Source: Dehalococcoidia bacterium
Lineage (GTDB): Bacteria > Chloroflexota > Dehalococcoidia > DSTF01 > WHTK01
Direction: 5' to 3'
Length of the DNA: 64,000 bases
NCBI GenBank assembly: GCA_009377745.1
Contig: WHTK01000011.1
Location: forward strand, 33,760 to 97,759
Part shown: in pieces, positions 34,777 through 43,323 of the stretch
Layout of the letters: the number at the start of each line of letters is the position of its first letter
Position numbering within the stretch: the stretch's first letter is position 1
Translations under genes and position numbers: made by a program
The notes under the pieces: model-generated
Told to the model about the DNA's origin: nothing
The model's input: only the letters and a program-made list of their open reading frames with translations
The model's database searches: none

Positions 34777-36003
34777 ATGACGGCACCGAAGTACACCGAG
34801 CCGACCGGCGATCAGAAGGCAGGCTATCTGCATTATAAGCGCCCGGCTTCGCCCTGGGAGCTCTTCCAGAAGGAAGAAGGCATCCCGGTCTATCGAGGCA
34901 TCGGCATGCGCGACTCGCGTGACCTGCCGCGCGAGCCCTGGGCGCGCCAGGGCGGCAAGGCGACCTACATCCAGCTCATCGGCACCAACAATGCCACGGG
35001 TATGTACTGCTGGGAGCTGCCGGGCCGCGGCGCCTCCGAGCCGATCCATCACTTCTACGAAGAGCGATTTATCGTGCTCAACGGACGCGGCTCCACCGAG
35101 GTCTGGAAAGACGGCTCCAGCGCCAAGAGCACGTTCGAGTGGCAGCCCTGGAGCGTCTTCTCGATCCCGCTCAACGCCCACTTCCGCGTCGTCAACGCGT
35201 CTTCGACGCCGGCCATCCTGCTGGGAGTGAACACGGCGCCGCGGATCATCAACATGTTCCAGAGCAAGTCCTTCACCTTCAACAATCCCTACAACTTCGA
35301 GGACCGCTTCGGCGGCAACCTGGAGGACTACTGGAAGCCGGCCGAAGACTACGAGGCGCACCCGGTCCAGGGCCGCGCCCAGCTGTCGACCAACCTGTTC
35401 CCGGACGCCCAGAGCTGCTACCTGCCGCTCGATAACAACCGGGCGCCGGGCTTTCGTTGGGTCTACCCGCAGATGGTCGGCAACACCGTCCTCGGCGGCT
35501 TCATCGCCGAGTATCCTCCAGGCCGCTACGCCAAGGCGCACCACCACGGCTCCGGCGCGGTGCTGGTCTGCATGCGCGGCAAGGGCTACAGCATCACCTG
35601 GCCGAGCAAGGAAGGCGGCCTGACGCCCTTCCAGGACGGCAAGGGCGACCTGGTGCTCTGGCAAGAGTACTGGGAAGGCGGCATGATCAGCGCCGCCCCG
35701 ACCGGCAACCCGAACGAGACCTGGTTCCACCAGCACTTCGCAATCAGCGACGGCCCCTTCCGCGTCTTCAACTACACCGGCGGCAGCGCCTTCGGTACCG
35801 CTACCGGTGGCAGCGAGGGCGAAATGGTCGCCGGCGTCGGCGCCGAGATAACGGACGGCGGCCGGGCCATCCCCTACCACATGGAAGACCCGTTCCTGCG
35901 CAAGCACTTCACGGAGCGGCTCAAGGAAAACAACGCCCGCTTCGACATGCCGGAGGAGGTCTACACCGAGGCCGGCGCCAACATCAAGGTGATGTCAGAC
36001 TAA
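34777..36003 (+). CDS. Bicupin protein 1
   Basis: A 408-residue two-cupin protein. The N-terminal cupin has IHHFYEERFIVLNGRG (H-H-x3-E) and the C-terminal one has AKAHHHGSGAVLVCMRGKG and WFHQHF. Bicupins of this size include gentisate-type dioxygenases and oxalate decarboxylases, but no specific match is evident. ATG 34777 is preceded by GAGGAGG; a TTG at 34762 overlaps it and is rejected. It is almost identical to cupin 2, showing recent tandem duplication. A terminator follows, so it is probably its own transcript. Function unknown; a metal-dependent oxygenase or isomerase is likely. Confidence 0.88.
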   Translation: MTAPKYTEPTGDQKAGYLHYKRPASPWELFQKEEGIPVYRGIGMRDSRDLPREPWARQGGKATYIQLIGTNNATGMYCWELPGRGASEPIHHFYEERFIVLNGRGSTEVWKDGSSAKSTFEWQPWSVFSIPLNAHFRVVNASSTPAILLGVNTAPRIINMFQSKSFTFNNPYNFEDRFGGNLEDYWKPAEDYEAHPVQGRAQLSTNLFPDAQSCYLPLDNNRAPGFRWVYPQMVGNTVLGGFIAEYPPGRYAKAHHHGSGAVLVCMRGKGYSITWPSKEGGLTPFQDGKGDLVLWQEYWEGGMISAAPTGNPNETWFHQHFAISDGPFRVFNYTGGSAFGTATGGSEGEMVAGVGAEITDGGRAIPYHMEDPFLRKHFTERLKENNARFDMPEEVYTEAGANIKVMSD

Positions 36004-36022
36004 GAACCTCAGTCAGACAACG

Positions 36023-36044
36023 AAGGGGGCCCGCCGGCCCCTTT
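36023..36044 (+). terminator. Intrinsic terminator after cupin 1
   Basis: AAGGGGGCC pairs with GGCCCCTTT across a short loop and is followed by CGTTTG, 20 bases past the cupin 1 stop. Confidence 0.7.
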
Positions 36045-36131
36045 CGTTTGTCCGGAAACCGCGCTCCGCTGAGACCAAAATGCAGTAAAATCTGCCAGAC
36101 ATCGTTCAAGATTCACGCTAAGGAGACGTCG

Positions 36132-37358
36132 ATGACCGCACCGAAATATGTAGAACCATCAGGCGATCAAAAGGCAGGCTACCTGCACTACAAGCGCCCT
36201 GCTTCCCCGTGGGAGATCTTCCTCAAGGAAGAGGGCATTCCGGTTTATCATGGCATCGGCATGCGCGACTCGCGTGACCTGCCGCGCGCGCCCTGGGCGC
36301 GTCAGGGCGGCAAAGCTACCTACATCCAGCTCATCGGCACCAACAACGACACCGGCATGTACTGCTGGGAGCTCCCCGGCCGCGGCTCATCCGAGGTCAT
36401 CCACCACTTCTACGAGGAGCGCTTCATCGTCCTCAACGGCCGCGGCTCCACCGAGGTCTGGAAGGAAGGCAGCAGCGCCAAGACGACCTTCGAGTGGCAG
36501 CCCTGGAGCGTATTCTCGATCCCGCTCAACGCCTACTTCCGCGTCGTCAACGCCTCCTCCGGCCCCGCGATCATCCTCGCCGTGAACACGGCGCCGCGGA
36601 TCGTCAACATGTTCCAGAGCAAGTCGTTCACCTTCAACAACCCCTACAACTTCGAAGATCGCTTCGGCGGCAACCTGGAGGACTACTGGAAGCCGGCCGA
36701 GGATTACGAAGCGCACCCCGTCCAGGGCCGCGCCCAACTGACGACCAACCTCTTCCCGGACGCGCAGAACTGCTACCTGCCGCTCGACAACAACCGGGCG
36801 CCCGGCTTCCGCTGGGTCTACCCGCAGATGGTCGGCAACACGGTGCTGGGCGGCTTCATCGCCGAGTACCCGCCCGGCCGCTACGCCAAGGCGCATCACC
36901 ACGGCTCCGGCGCCGTCCTGGTCTGCATGCGCGGCAAGGGCTATAGCATCACCTGGCCCAGCAAGGAAGGCGGCCTGACGCCCTTCCAGGACGGCAAGGG
37001 CGACCTCGTCCTCTGGCAGGAGTACTGGGAGGGCGGTATGATCAGCGCCGCCCCCACCGGCAACCCGAACGAGACCTGGTTCCACCAGCACTTCGCGATC
37101 AGCAGCGGCCCCTTCCGCGTCTTCAACTACACCGGTGGCAGCGCCTTCGGGGTGGCGGGGCCCGGCCAGGAAGGCGACATGGTCGCCGGCATCGGCGCTG
37201 AGATCACGGACGGCGGCCGGGCCATCCCCTACCACATGGAAGACCCGTTCCTGCGCAAGCACTTTGAGGAGCGCCTCAAGGAGAACAGCGGCAGCTTCGA
37301 CATGCCGGAAGAGGTTTACACCGAAGCCGGCGCCAGCATCAGGGTGATGTCTGACTAG
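36132..37358 (+). CDS. Bicupin protein 2
   Basis: A 408-residue paralog of cupin 1, differing at scattered positions only (for example MTAPKYVEPSGDQ for MTAPKYTEPTGDQ), with the same metal motifs HHFYEERF, KAHHHGSGAVL and WFHQHF. An open frame runs back to 35457 through the previous gene, but that part is out of frame with cupin 1 and is a shadow. AAGGAGACG before ATG 36132 is the ribosome site and TAAAAT at 36086-36091 a good -10. A strong terminator follows. Confidence 0.9.
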   Translation: MTAPKYVEPSGDQKAGYLHYKRPASPWEIFLKEEGIPVYHGIGMRDSRDLPRAPWARQGGKATYIQLIGTNNDTGMYCWELPGRGSSEVIHHFYEERFIVLNGRGSTEVWKEGSSAKTTFEWQPWSVFSIPLNAYFRVVNASSGPAIILAVNTAPRIVNMFQSKSFTFNNPYNFEDRFGGNLEDYWKPAEDYEAHPVQGRAQLTTNLFPDAQNCYLPLDNNRAPGFRWVYPQMVGNTVLGGFIAEYPPGRYAKAHHHGSGAVLVCMRGKGYSITWPSKEGGLTPFQDGKGDLVLWQEYWEGGMISAAPTGNPNETWFHQHFAISSGPFRVFNYTGGSAFGVAGPGQEGDMVAGIGAEITDGGRAIPYHMEDPFLRKHFEERLKENSGSFDMPEEVYTEAGASIRVMSD

Positions 37359-37378
37359 CAACGTCAAAGGAACTACAG

Positions 37379-37404
37379 AAAGGGGGCCGTTACCGGCCCC
37401 CTTT
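37379..37404 (+). terminator. Intrinsic terminator after cupin 2
   Basis: AAAGGGGGCCG and CGGCCCCCTTT form an 11-bp stem with a 4-base loop followed by TTCTTG, 20 bases past the stop. Confidence 0.8.
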
Positions 37405-37502
37405 TCTTGCCTTGCCAGCCTGTCGCTGTAAGCCGTACGGCTGGCGCTCCCAATCTAATCAGCCGGTTTCATAACGCCGGCCGGGGCAGGTGATATCTTG
37501 CT

Positions 37503-37519
37503 TCGATAGGAGTAGAATC
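37503..37519 (+). promoter_or_regulatory. Shared promoter element of cupin genes (copy 2)
   Basis: The 17 bases TCGATAGGAGTAGAATC are identical to those before cupin 1, with TAGAAT 47 bases before the GTG of cupin 3. Confidence 0.65.
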
Positions 37520-37565
37520 GCGCCAGACCCCGCATCGCGCATCCCCTTTCGAAGGAGTTACCGAC

Positions 37566-38792
37566 GTGACGGCAAAGTACGTAGAACCTTCCGGCGATCA
37601 AAAGGCTGGCTACCTGCATTACCGGCGTCCCGCATCGCCCTGGGAGCTCTTCCAGAAGGAGGAGGGTCTCCCGGTCTTCAAAGGCATCGGCATGAAGAAC
37701 TCCCGCGACCTGCCGCGCCAGCCCTACGAGCGCATCGGCGGTCTCGGCACTTACATCCAGCTCTACGGCACCAACAATTCCACCGGCATGTTCCTCTGGG
37801 AGCTTCCCGGCCGCTCCGCCTCTAAGGACATCAAGCACTTCTGGGAGGAGCGCTACATAGTCATCGAAGGGCGTGGCTCTACCGAGGTCTGGAAAGAAGG
37901 CAGCAGCGCCAGGACCTCCTTCGAATGGCAGCCCTGGAGCGTTTTCTCCATCCCGATGAACGCCTCGTTCAAGGTCGTCAACGCCAGCTCCAGCCCGGCG
38001 ATCCTGCTGGCCGTCAACACGGCGCCGCAGATGATCAACATGTTCCAGAGCAAGTCCTTCATCTTCAGCAACCCCTACAACTTCGAAGACCGCTTCGGCG
38101 GCAACCTGGAGGACTACTGGAAGCCGGCCGAGGACCTGGAATCCCACCCGACTCAGGGTCGCGCCATGCTGCGCACCAACCTGTTCCCGGACGCCCAGAG
38201 CTGCTATCTGCCGCTCGATAACAATCGCGGGCCCGGCTACCGCTGGATATCGCCCAACATGGTCGGCAACACCAACCTCTCCGGCTTCATCGCCGAGTAC
38301 CCCAGCGGCCGCTATGCCAAGGCGCACCACCACGGCTCTGGCGCCGTCCTGGTCTGCATGCGCGGCTTCGGATACAGCTACACCTGGCCCTCCAAGGAGG
38401 GCGGCCTCACACCCTGGAAGGACGGCAAGGGCGACCTCGTGATGCAGCAGGACTATGAGGAAGGCGGCATGATCAGCGCCGCTCCCACCCCTGTCGCCGG
38501 CGAGACCTGGTTCCACGAGCACTTCGCCGTTAGCAAGTCGCCGTTCCGTATCTTCAACTACACGGGCAACGGCGGCTTCGTTGGCGGCGGCGCCGGCACC
38601 AGCGAAGGGGAGATGGTCGCAGGCGTCGGCGCTGAGATCGGCGATGGCGGTATCGCCATCCCCTACCACATGGAAGACCCGTACGTGCGCAAGTACTTCG
38701 AGTCCCGCCTCAAGGAGTCCGGCGCCACGTTCACGATGCCGGAGGAGGTCTACACCCCCGGCGGCATCACCATCAACATCAACTACGCCTGA
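37566..38792 (+). CDS. Bicupin protein 3
   Basis: A 408-residue cupin of the same length as copies 1 and 2 but clearly diverged from both. The N-terminal motif is IKHFWEERYIVIEGRG, with Lys replacing the first His of the HH pair, while the C-terminal KAHHHGSGAVLVCMRGFG and WFHEHF are kept. This suggests that the N-terminal metal site is altered. GTG 37566 follows AAGGAG. Cupin 4 begins 25 bases downstream, so the two form an operon. Confidence 0.9.
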   Translation: MTAKYVEPSGDQKAGYLHYRRPASPWELFQKEEGLPVFKGIGMKNSRDLPRQPYERIGGLGTYIQLYGTNNSTGMFLWELPGRSASKDIKHFWEERYIVIEGRGSTEVWKEGSSARTSFEWQPWSVFSIPMNASFKVVNASSSPAILLAVNTAPQMINMFQSKSFIFSNPYNFEDRFGGNLEDYWKPAEDLESHPTQGRAMLRTNLFPDAQSCYLPLDNNRGPGYRWISPNMVGNTNLSGFIAEYPSGRYAKAHHHGSGAVLVCMRGFGYSYTWPSKEGGLTPWKDGKGDLVMQQDYEEGGMISAAPTPVAGETWFHEHFAVSKSPFRIFNYTGNGGFVGGGAGTSEGEMVAGVGAEIGDGGIAIPYHMEDPYVRKYFESRLKESGATFTMPEEVYTPGGITININYA

Positions 38793-38817
38793 ACCCCAAT
38801 CAGAGAGGATCACCCTA

Positions 38818-39924
38818 TTGGAAACTACCGAGAAATTGGCGCAAGACCCATTCCAGGCCTACATGGAGAGCACCGGCCTGCCGATCTATCGCGGCCACCA
38901 CGTTGCCGACCTGCGCACCGTAGAGCTGGCCTGGTGGCCGGAGCGCGAATGCAACGCCGCCTTCACGGAACTGGCCGGCCAGGAGGGCATCACCGAGGGC
39001 CGTATCACCGAGATACCGGCCGGCAAGTCGCTGCCGCCTTTCCGCTCCGCCGTCGACGAACTGGTCTACGTGGTCAGCGGCCAGGGTATCGCCACGGTGG
39101 CTACGGATGGCCGGCCCAAGAAGACGTTCGAGTGGCAGAAGTTCAGCCTCTTCCTGCTGCCCGGCGGCGTCACCTACCAGCTCGCCAACATGCAGGGCGA
39201 TCAACCGGCCCGGCTCCTCCACTACAGCTACATGCCGCTGGCGATGAGCCTGGTGATGGACCACGAGCTGCTCTTCAACCCGCCGCACGAGACGCCCGAC
39301 CGCATCTACAACGAGGACAACCCCTACGCCGAAGCCCAGCTCAAGCTCGGCCGCGGCTGGGGCTCCCGTAACATGCGCCAGGTCTGGACCGGTAACTTCT
39401 TCCCGGACATGCGCGGCTGGGACAAGCTAAACAACCTCTCCGGCCGCGGCGCCGGTGGCGCGTCCGTGATGATGCGCTACCCTGGCTCCGAGGTTAGCTC
39501 CCACATGTCCGTCTTCCCGCCCGGCACCTACAAGAAGGGCCACCGCCACGGACCCGGACGCATCATCGTCATCCCCGGCGGCGAAGGCTTCTCGATCATG
39601 TGGGAAGAGGGCCACGAGAAGGTCATTGTCCCCTGGCAGGAAGCCAGCATGTTCGTGCCGCCGGACCGGTGGTTCCACCAGCACTTCAACCTCGGCGGCA
39701 CCCAGGCACGCTACCTGGCGCTGCACCCGCCGCCGCAGTTCTACGGCCGCAGCGAGCAGGTCGAGGACCGCGAACGCGACCAGATCGAGTACCCGGATGA
39801 GGACCCATTCGTCCGCAACTACTTCGAGGAAGAGCTGGCGAAGCGCGGACTCAAGACCCTCATGCCAGAGGAGTGCTACAAGGACTACAACTATACCTTC
39901 GCCGCCGCCATTGCCGGCGACTAG
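38818..39924 (+). CDS. Cupin-domain protein 4 (divergent)
   Basis: A 368-residue cupin protein distantly related to copies 1-3. The N-terminal cupin has lost the histidine pair (RSAVDELVYVVSGQG), and the C-terminal one reads KKGHRHGPGRIIVIPGGEG and WFHQHFNLGG. So only the second barrel is likely to bind metal. The open frame extends to 38581 inside cupin 3; TTG 38818 with GAGAGGAT upstream is the likely start (LETTEKLAQDPFQAYMEST). It is co-transcribed with cupin 3. Confidence 0.85.
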   Translation: METTEKLAQDPFQAYMESTGLPIYRGHHVADLRTVELAWWPERECNAAFTELAGQEGITEGRITEIPAGKSLPPFRSAVDELVYVVSGQGIATVATDGRPKKTFEWQKFSLFLLPGGVTYQLANMQGDQPARLLHYSYMPLAMSLVMDHELLFNPPHETPDRIYNEDNPYAEAQLKLGRGWGSRNMRQVWTGNFFPDMRGWDKLNNLSGRGAGGASVMMRYPGSEVSSHMSVFPPGTYKKGHRHGPGRIIVIPGGEGFSIMWEEGHEKVIVPWQEASMFVPPDRWFHQHFNLGGTQARYLALHPPPQFYGRSEQVEDRERDQIEYPDEDPFVRNYFEEELAKRGLKTLMPEECYKDYNYTFAAAIAGD

Positions 39925-39958
39925 GTTGAGCCCCTCCTACGCTACGTCCGTCTTAGCT

Positions 39959-39984
39959 CCCCCTCTCCGTCCACGGAGAGGGGG
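39959..39984. repeat. REP-like palindrome (copy 1)
   Basis: CCCCCTCTCCGT-CC-ACGGAGAGGGGG is a 12-bp palindrome with a 2-base loop, just before eutA. A near-identical element follows eutA at 41623. Confidence 0.75.
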
Positions 39985-40009
39985 ACTGAGGGGGGAGAGG
40001 TCGTAGCTC

Positions 40010-41467
40010 ATGGCTTTTAGCGACGAGCTGGAAGGCCTGGAGAGGATCACCCTCACCAGCGTCGGCATCGACATCGGCTCCTCCACGTCGCATATCATCT
40101 TCTCCCGCCTCACCCTGCGCCGCGAGGGCGGCCTTTCGGGCCGCTTCCGGGTCGCCGAGCGGCGCGTCCTCTACGAGTCGCCGATCATGCTCACGCCCTA
40201 CGTCTCGCAGTTCCAGCTCGACGCGGCCAAGCTTCAGGAGTTCATCACCCGCTGCTACGCTGACGCCAAGATCGACGCCTCTAAGGTCGATACCGGCGCG
40301 GTCATCCTGACGGGTGAGGCGCTCAAGAAGGAGAACGCCCAGCCGATCTCCGAGTTCTTTGCCGCCCAGTCCGGTAAGTTCATCTGCGCCTCGGCCGGCC
40401 CCAACCACGAATGCGTCCTCGCCGCCCACGGCTCCGGCGCCTTCCAGGCCTCGGCGGCGGAAGGCACGACGGTGCTCAACGTCGATATGGGCGGCGGCAC
40501 AACCAAGTTCACCGTGATCCGCGACGGCGTCATCACGGAGCTCGCCTCGGTCAACATCGGCGCCCGCCTGATCGCCATCGATGAGGAGGGCGTCATCCAG
40601 CGCCTCGAAGACGCCGGCCGCATCGTCGCAGCCGACATCGGCCGCGATGTCGATCTGGGTACGCACCTCGATCACCCTGCCCTCGAAGCGCTGGCCGCCC
40701 GCATGGCCGAGGTCCTCTTCGACGTGATGCAGCAGGGATCGGACTTGAGTGGCCTGGCGTCTGAGCTGATGATCACGCCGCCGCTGCAGACCCGTCTTGA
40801 AGCCATCGACAGCATCTTCTTCTCCGGCGGCGTCTCCGAGTATGTCTACGACCGCGAAGCCACCAACTACGGCGACCTCGGCCGGCTGCTGGGAGTGGGC
40901 GTCCGCGCCAAGCTCGCCAGCCTCGGCATCGAGGACCGCGTGCGCACGCCGATCGCCGGCATCCGTGCGACCGTCATCGGCGCCGGCGAGTACACGGTGC
41001 AGGCCAGCGGCACGACCTGCTACTTTTCCAACACCGATGCCCTGCCCGTCATGGGACTCAAGGTCTTGCGCGCCCTCGATTCAGCCAACCTCGTGAGCGA
41101 GATCCGGCGCCAGTTCCTCAAATTCGATATCGAGCGCTATGGCCCTGGCCTGGCGCTGTCCGTGCAGTTGCCCGAGGTCCTCAACTACCCCGTCCTGCGC
41201 GACGTCGCGGAGCAGATCACGGAGATCGTCTCCGAAGACAGCGATCTCTCGCCCGTTTATCTGATGCTGGACGCCGATGTCGCCAAGAGCCTCGGCCGCA
41301 TCCTGAAGGAAGAGCTGGCACTGCCACAGGAGGTCATCGTCATCGACGGCATCGAAGTCGAGGGTGACCTCGACTACGTCGACATCGGCAAACCGCTGGG
41401 CATCACCGAGGTCGTCCCAGTCACCGTCAAGAGCCTCGTGTTCCCGACGGCCGCGCCCGCCGACTGA
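40010..41467 (+). CDS. eutA: Ethanolamine ammonia-lyase reactivating factor EutA-like
   Basis: A 485-residue ASKHA-fold ATPase. Phosphate 1 is VGIDIGSSTSHIIFS, phosphate 2 is LNVDMGGGTTKFTV and the adenosine motif is IFFSGGVSEYVYD. Length and pattern match EutA, which releases damaged cobalamin from ethanolamine ammonia-lyase. No eutB or eutC is in the window and no microcompartment genes, so the client enzyme is elsewhere or different. It follows the cupin group by 85 bases on the same strand. The GGGGAGAGG before the ATG overlaps the tail of a REP-like palindrome. Confidence 0.88.
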   Translation: MAFSDELEGLERITLTSVGIDIGSSTSHIIFSRLTLRREGGLSGRFRVAERRVLYESPIMLTPYVSQFQLDAAKLQEFITRCYADAKIDASKVDTGAVILTGEALKKENAQPISEFFAAQSGKFICASAGPNHECVLAAHGSGAFQASAAEGTTVLNVDMGGGTTKFTVIRDGVITELASVNIGARLIAIDEEGVIQRLEDAGRIVAADIGRDVDLGTHLDHPALEALAARMAEVLFDVMQQGSDLSGLASELMITPPLQTRLEAIDSIFFSGGVSEYVYDREATNYGDLGRLLGVGVRAKLASLGIEDRVRTPIAGIRATVIGAGEYTVQASGTTCYFSNTDALPVMGLKVLRALDSANLVSEIRRQFLKFDIERYGPGLALSVQLPEVLNYPVLRDVAEQITEIVSEDSDLSPVYLMLDADVAKSLGRILKEELALPQEVIVIDGIEVEGDLDYVDIGKPLGITEVVPVTVKSLVFPTAAPAD

Positions 41468-41622
41468 TCGGCTGGGACCGCTCTTAAATTCGCCGCGTTT
41501 GCGTCCTTTGACAGACTCAGGATGCCTCTAGTGGCATCTTCTCTCGGAGATAGTGCTGCTCGAAGCTCGGTTGCGTAGACCTCTCCCAGATTGTCCTGTC
41601 TCGTAGCGCTATCGAACCTTCG

Positions 41623-41646
41623 CCCCTCTCCGTCGACGGAGAGGGG
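41623..41646. repeat. REP-like palindrome (copy 2)
   Basis: CCCCTCTCCGT-CG-ACGGAGAGGGG repeats the element at 39959 with small changes and is followed by a second small stem CTGCC-GACA-GGCAG (41647-41660). Confidence 0.75.
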
Positions 41647-41691
41647 CTGCCGACAGGCAGGGGGAGAGGCCTCCACGCCTACTCAAGAAAG

Positions 41692-41718
41692 GGGGCCGGT
41701 CGATGAGACCGGCCCCCC
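41692..41718 (-). terminator. Bidirectional terminator between eutA and Rieske copy 3
   Basis: GGGGGCCGGTC and GACCGGCCCCC form an 11-bp stem with a 5-base loop. Read on the minus strand it is followed by CTTTCTTG, 30 bases after the Rieske stop; on the plus strand by CTTTAACG. Confidence 0.75.
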
Positions 41719-41747
41719 TTTAACGTTTAGCTATTTCGCAAACAGCG

Positions 41748-43061
41748 CTAGTCCATACCTCCGCCGCCACGGCGTCCCACCGCCATGCGCGTCTCCAGCA
41801 TCGTTAGGCCGAACAAGCCGTCCTTCATCGCCTCGAACCACTGCGTGCCCTTTGGGAGCACCGTCTCCAGCGAGCGCAGCTTGTAGTACGTCGGCGCAAC
41901 GCCGGGCGGGTGGCCACCATCTTCGACACTCTTGATCGCCTTGAGCAGGGTGCGGCGAGCGTTGATGATCGCCCGGTCCGTCGTGCCCAGGCGCTCCAGC
42001 GTGCGGTCGGCGATGGCGCCCATGCTTTCCTGGATCGCCCGGTCCTGAGTGTTGGTCCCCAGAATGCCGGTGTAAGTCTCGTTCTTCTGCAGCTCCCGGT
42101 CGATCTCGTACCTATTGTCCATGTTGCGCACGGACCGGAAGTTGTTCTCCACGTTGATGTCGACATAAAGCTCGTTGCCGGAGCCCGTCAGCTTCTTCTG
42201 GCGCTCGGACAGCGGCTCCTTGCCCCAGTCCCAGTGCAGGTTGAAGACCATCGTGTTCTCGTCGTCCATCGGCACCCAGATGTGGCCGTTGCTGCCGGAT
42301 GTGCCGCCGGGCCGGATCTGGTACCACGGCATGATCCAGTGATAAGCGCGGACGTAGTCGCCCTCGTCGCCCATCGTGCGGATGCCGGCATAGCTATAGC
42401 CGTAGTCGGTCGGGACAACCTCGATGACCGGCGCCAGCGACAGGTTGCGCGCGCGCCCGCCGACCGTGTTGTCATCGAACGTCTGGCCCGGAGGCTTGCC
42501 GCCGTGGAGGAAGTTGGTGTGAGAGCTGTCGATGCCGCCCTCGAGGGCCTGCAGCCAGTTGCTCTGCTGCCAGATCTTCGAGATACCCAGGTTAGCGTCC
42601 GGCAGCTGCGTCCACTCGAAGTGCGGCGGCGCCGGCTTCTTCTCCGGCGGGCCCATGTAGGCCCAGACGACGCTGCCGGCCTCGACGGTTGGGTAGGCCG
42701 GGATGCGGACTTTGTCCTTGAAGTTGGACTCCTCCGGCTCCGAGGGCATGTCTACACAGTGGCCTTCACAGTCGAACTTCCAGCCGTGGTATACGCAGCG
42801 CAGGCCGTTCTCCTCATTGCGGCCCCAGAAGAGGTGGGCGCGGCGATGAGCGCAGCGGGCGCCGACAATGCCAACGCGGCCGTCGGTCTGGCGGAAGGCG
42901 ACCAGCTCTTCGCTGAGCAGCTTGATCGTGATCGGTGGGCTGTCGGGCTCCGGCACCTCCCACGAAAGTGCCGCCGGTACCCAGTAGCGGCGCATGAGCT
43001 CGCCCATGGGCGTGCCCGGCCCGACCCTGCACAGAGTCTCGTTTTGCTCTTGTGTTAGCAT
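41748..43061 (-). CDS. Rieske [2Fe-2S] aromatic ring-hydroxylating oxygenase, alpha subunit (copy 3)
   Basis: A 437-residue oxygenase with cluster ligands CAHRRAH and CVYHGWKFD and catalytic-iron motif GGIDSSHTNFLHGG. It starts MLTQEQNETLCRVGPGTPMG and AAGGAGG precedes the ATG. It resembles the copies at 2930 and 13570 over their full length. Codon use here matches the GC-rich neighbours, unlike copies 1 and 2. It stands next to the cupin/eutA group in convergent orientation and has no ferredoxin or reductase partner in the window. Confidence 0.93.
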   Translation of the reverse strand: MLTQEQNETLCRVGPGTPMGELMRRYWVPAALSWEVPEPDSPPITIKLLSEELVAFRQTDGRVGIVGARCAHRRAHLFWGRNEENGLRCVYHGWKFDCEGHCVDMPSEPEESNFKDKVRIPAYPTVEAGSVVWAYMGPPEKKPAPPHFEWTQLPDANLGISKIWQQSNWLQALEGGIDSSHTNFLHGGKPPGQTFDDNTVGGRARNLSLAPVIEVVPTDYGYSYAGIRTMGDEGDYVRAYHWIMPWYQIRPGGTSGSNGHIWVPMDDENTMVFNLHWDWGKEPLSERQKKLTGSGNELYVDINVENNFRSVRNMDNRYEIDRELQKNETYTGILGTNTQDRAIQESMGAIADRTLERLGTTDRAIINARRTLLKAIKSVEDGGHPPGVAPTYYKLRSLETVLPKGTQWFEAMKDGLFGLTMLETRMAVGRRGGGGMD

Positions 43062-43141
43062 GTGTCCTCCTTGGGCAAGCGAAAACGCGAACCGCCGGCG
43101 GATACCGGCCTGCCTAGATAATAAGCCGCCCTGTCAATAGG

Positions 43142-43168
43142 GCTATAGACGTAACTAAATTCCGTCAA
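43142..43168 (-). promoter_or_regulatory. Possible promoter of Rieske copy 3
   Basis: On the minus strand TTGACG and TATAGC lie 15 bases apart, about 80 bases before the start codon. The spacer is shorter than usual, so this is tentative. Confidence 0.3.
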
Positions 43169-43323
43169 GTAGTCCGCGCCGCGCTGAACGGGTGAGTAGC
43201 TGGGCGGGGCTCGCCGGCGCCTGGACCGTTTGTTATGGTATGCGCCTTGATTAGCGCAACGTTGATCGGCTAAGGTACGCGGGTGCCAAGGGGTGGCAGC
43301 CCGGCAATCCTCTGGAGGTCAAA

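Noticed and set aside
35457..36131. Long N-terminal extension of cupin 2 (open frame through cupin 1)
   Set aside because: It runs out of frame through the end of cupin 1, is Arg/Pro/Gly-rich without domain character, and a proper start with ribosome site exists at 36132.
37455..38813. 452-aa minus-strand ORF opposite cupin 3, and similar ones at 34759-35907 and 36387-37367
   Set aside because: All lie antisense to the cupin genes and mirror one another only because the cupins are paralogs.
41910..43058. 382-aa plus-strand ORF opposite Rieske copy 3
   Set aside because: Antisense shadow; no domain, no ribosome site.
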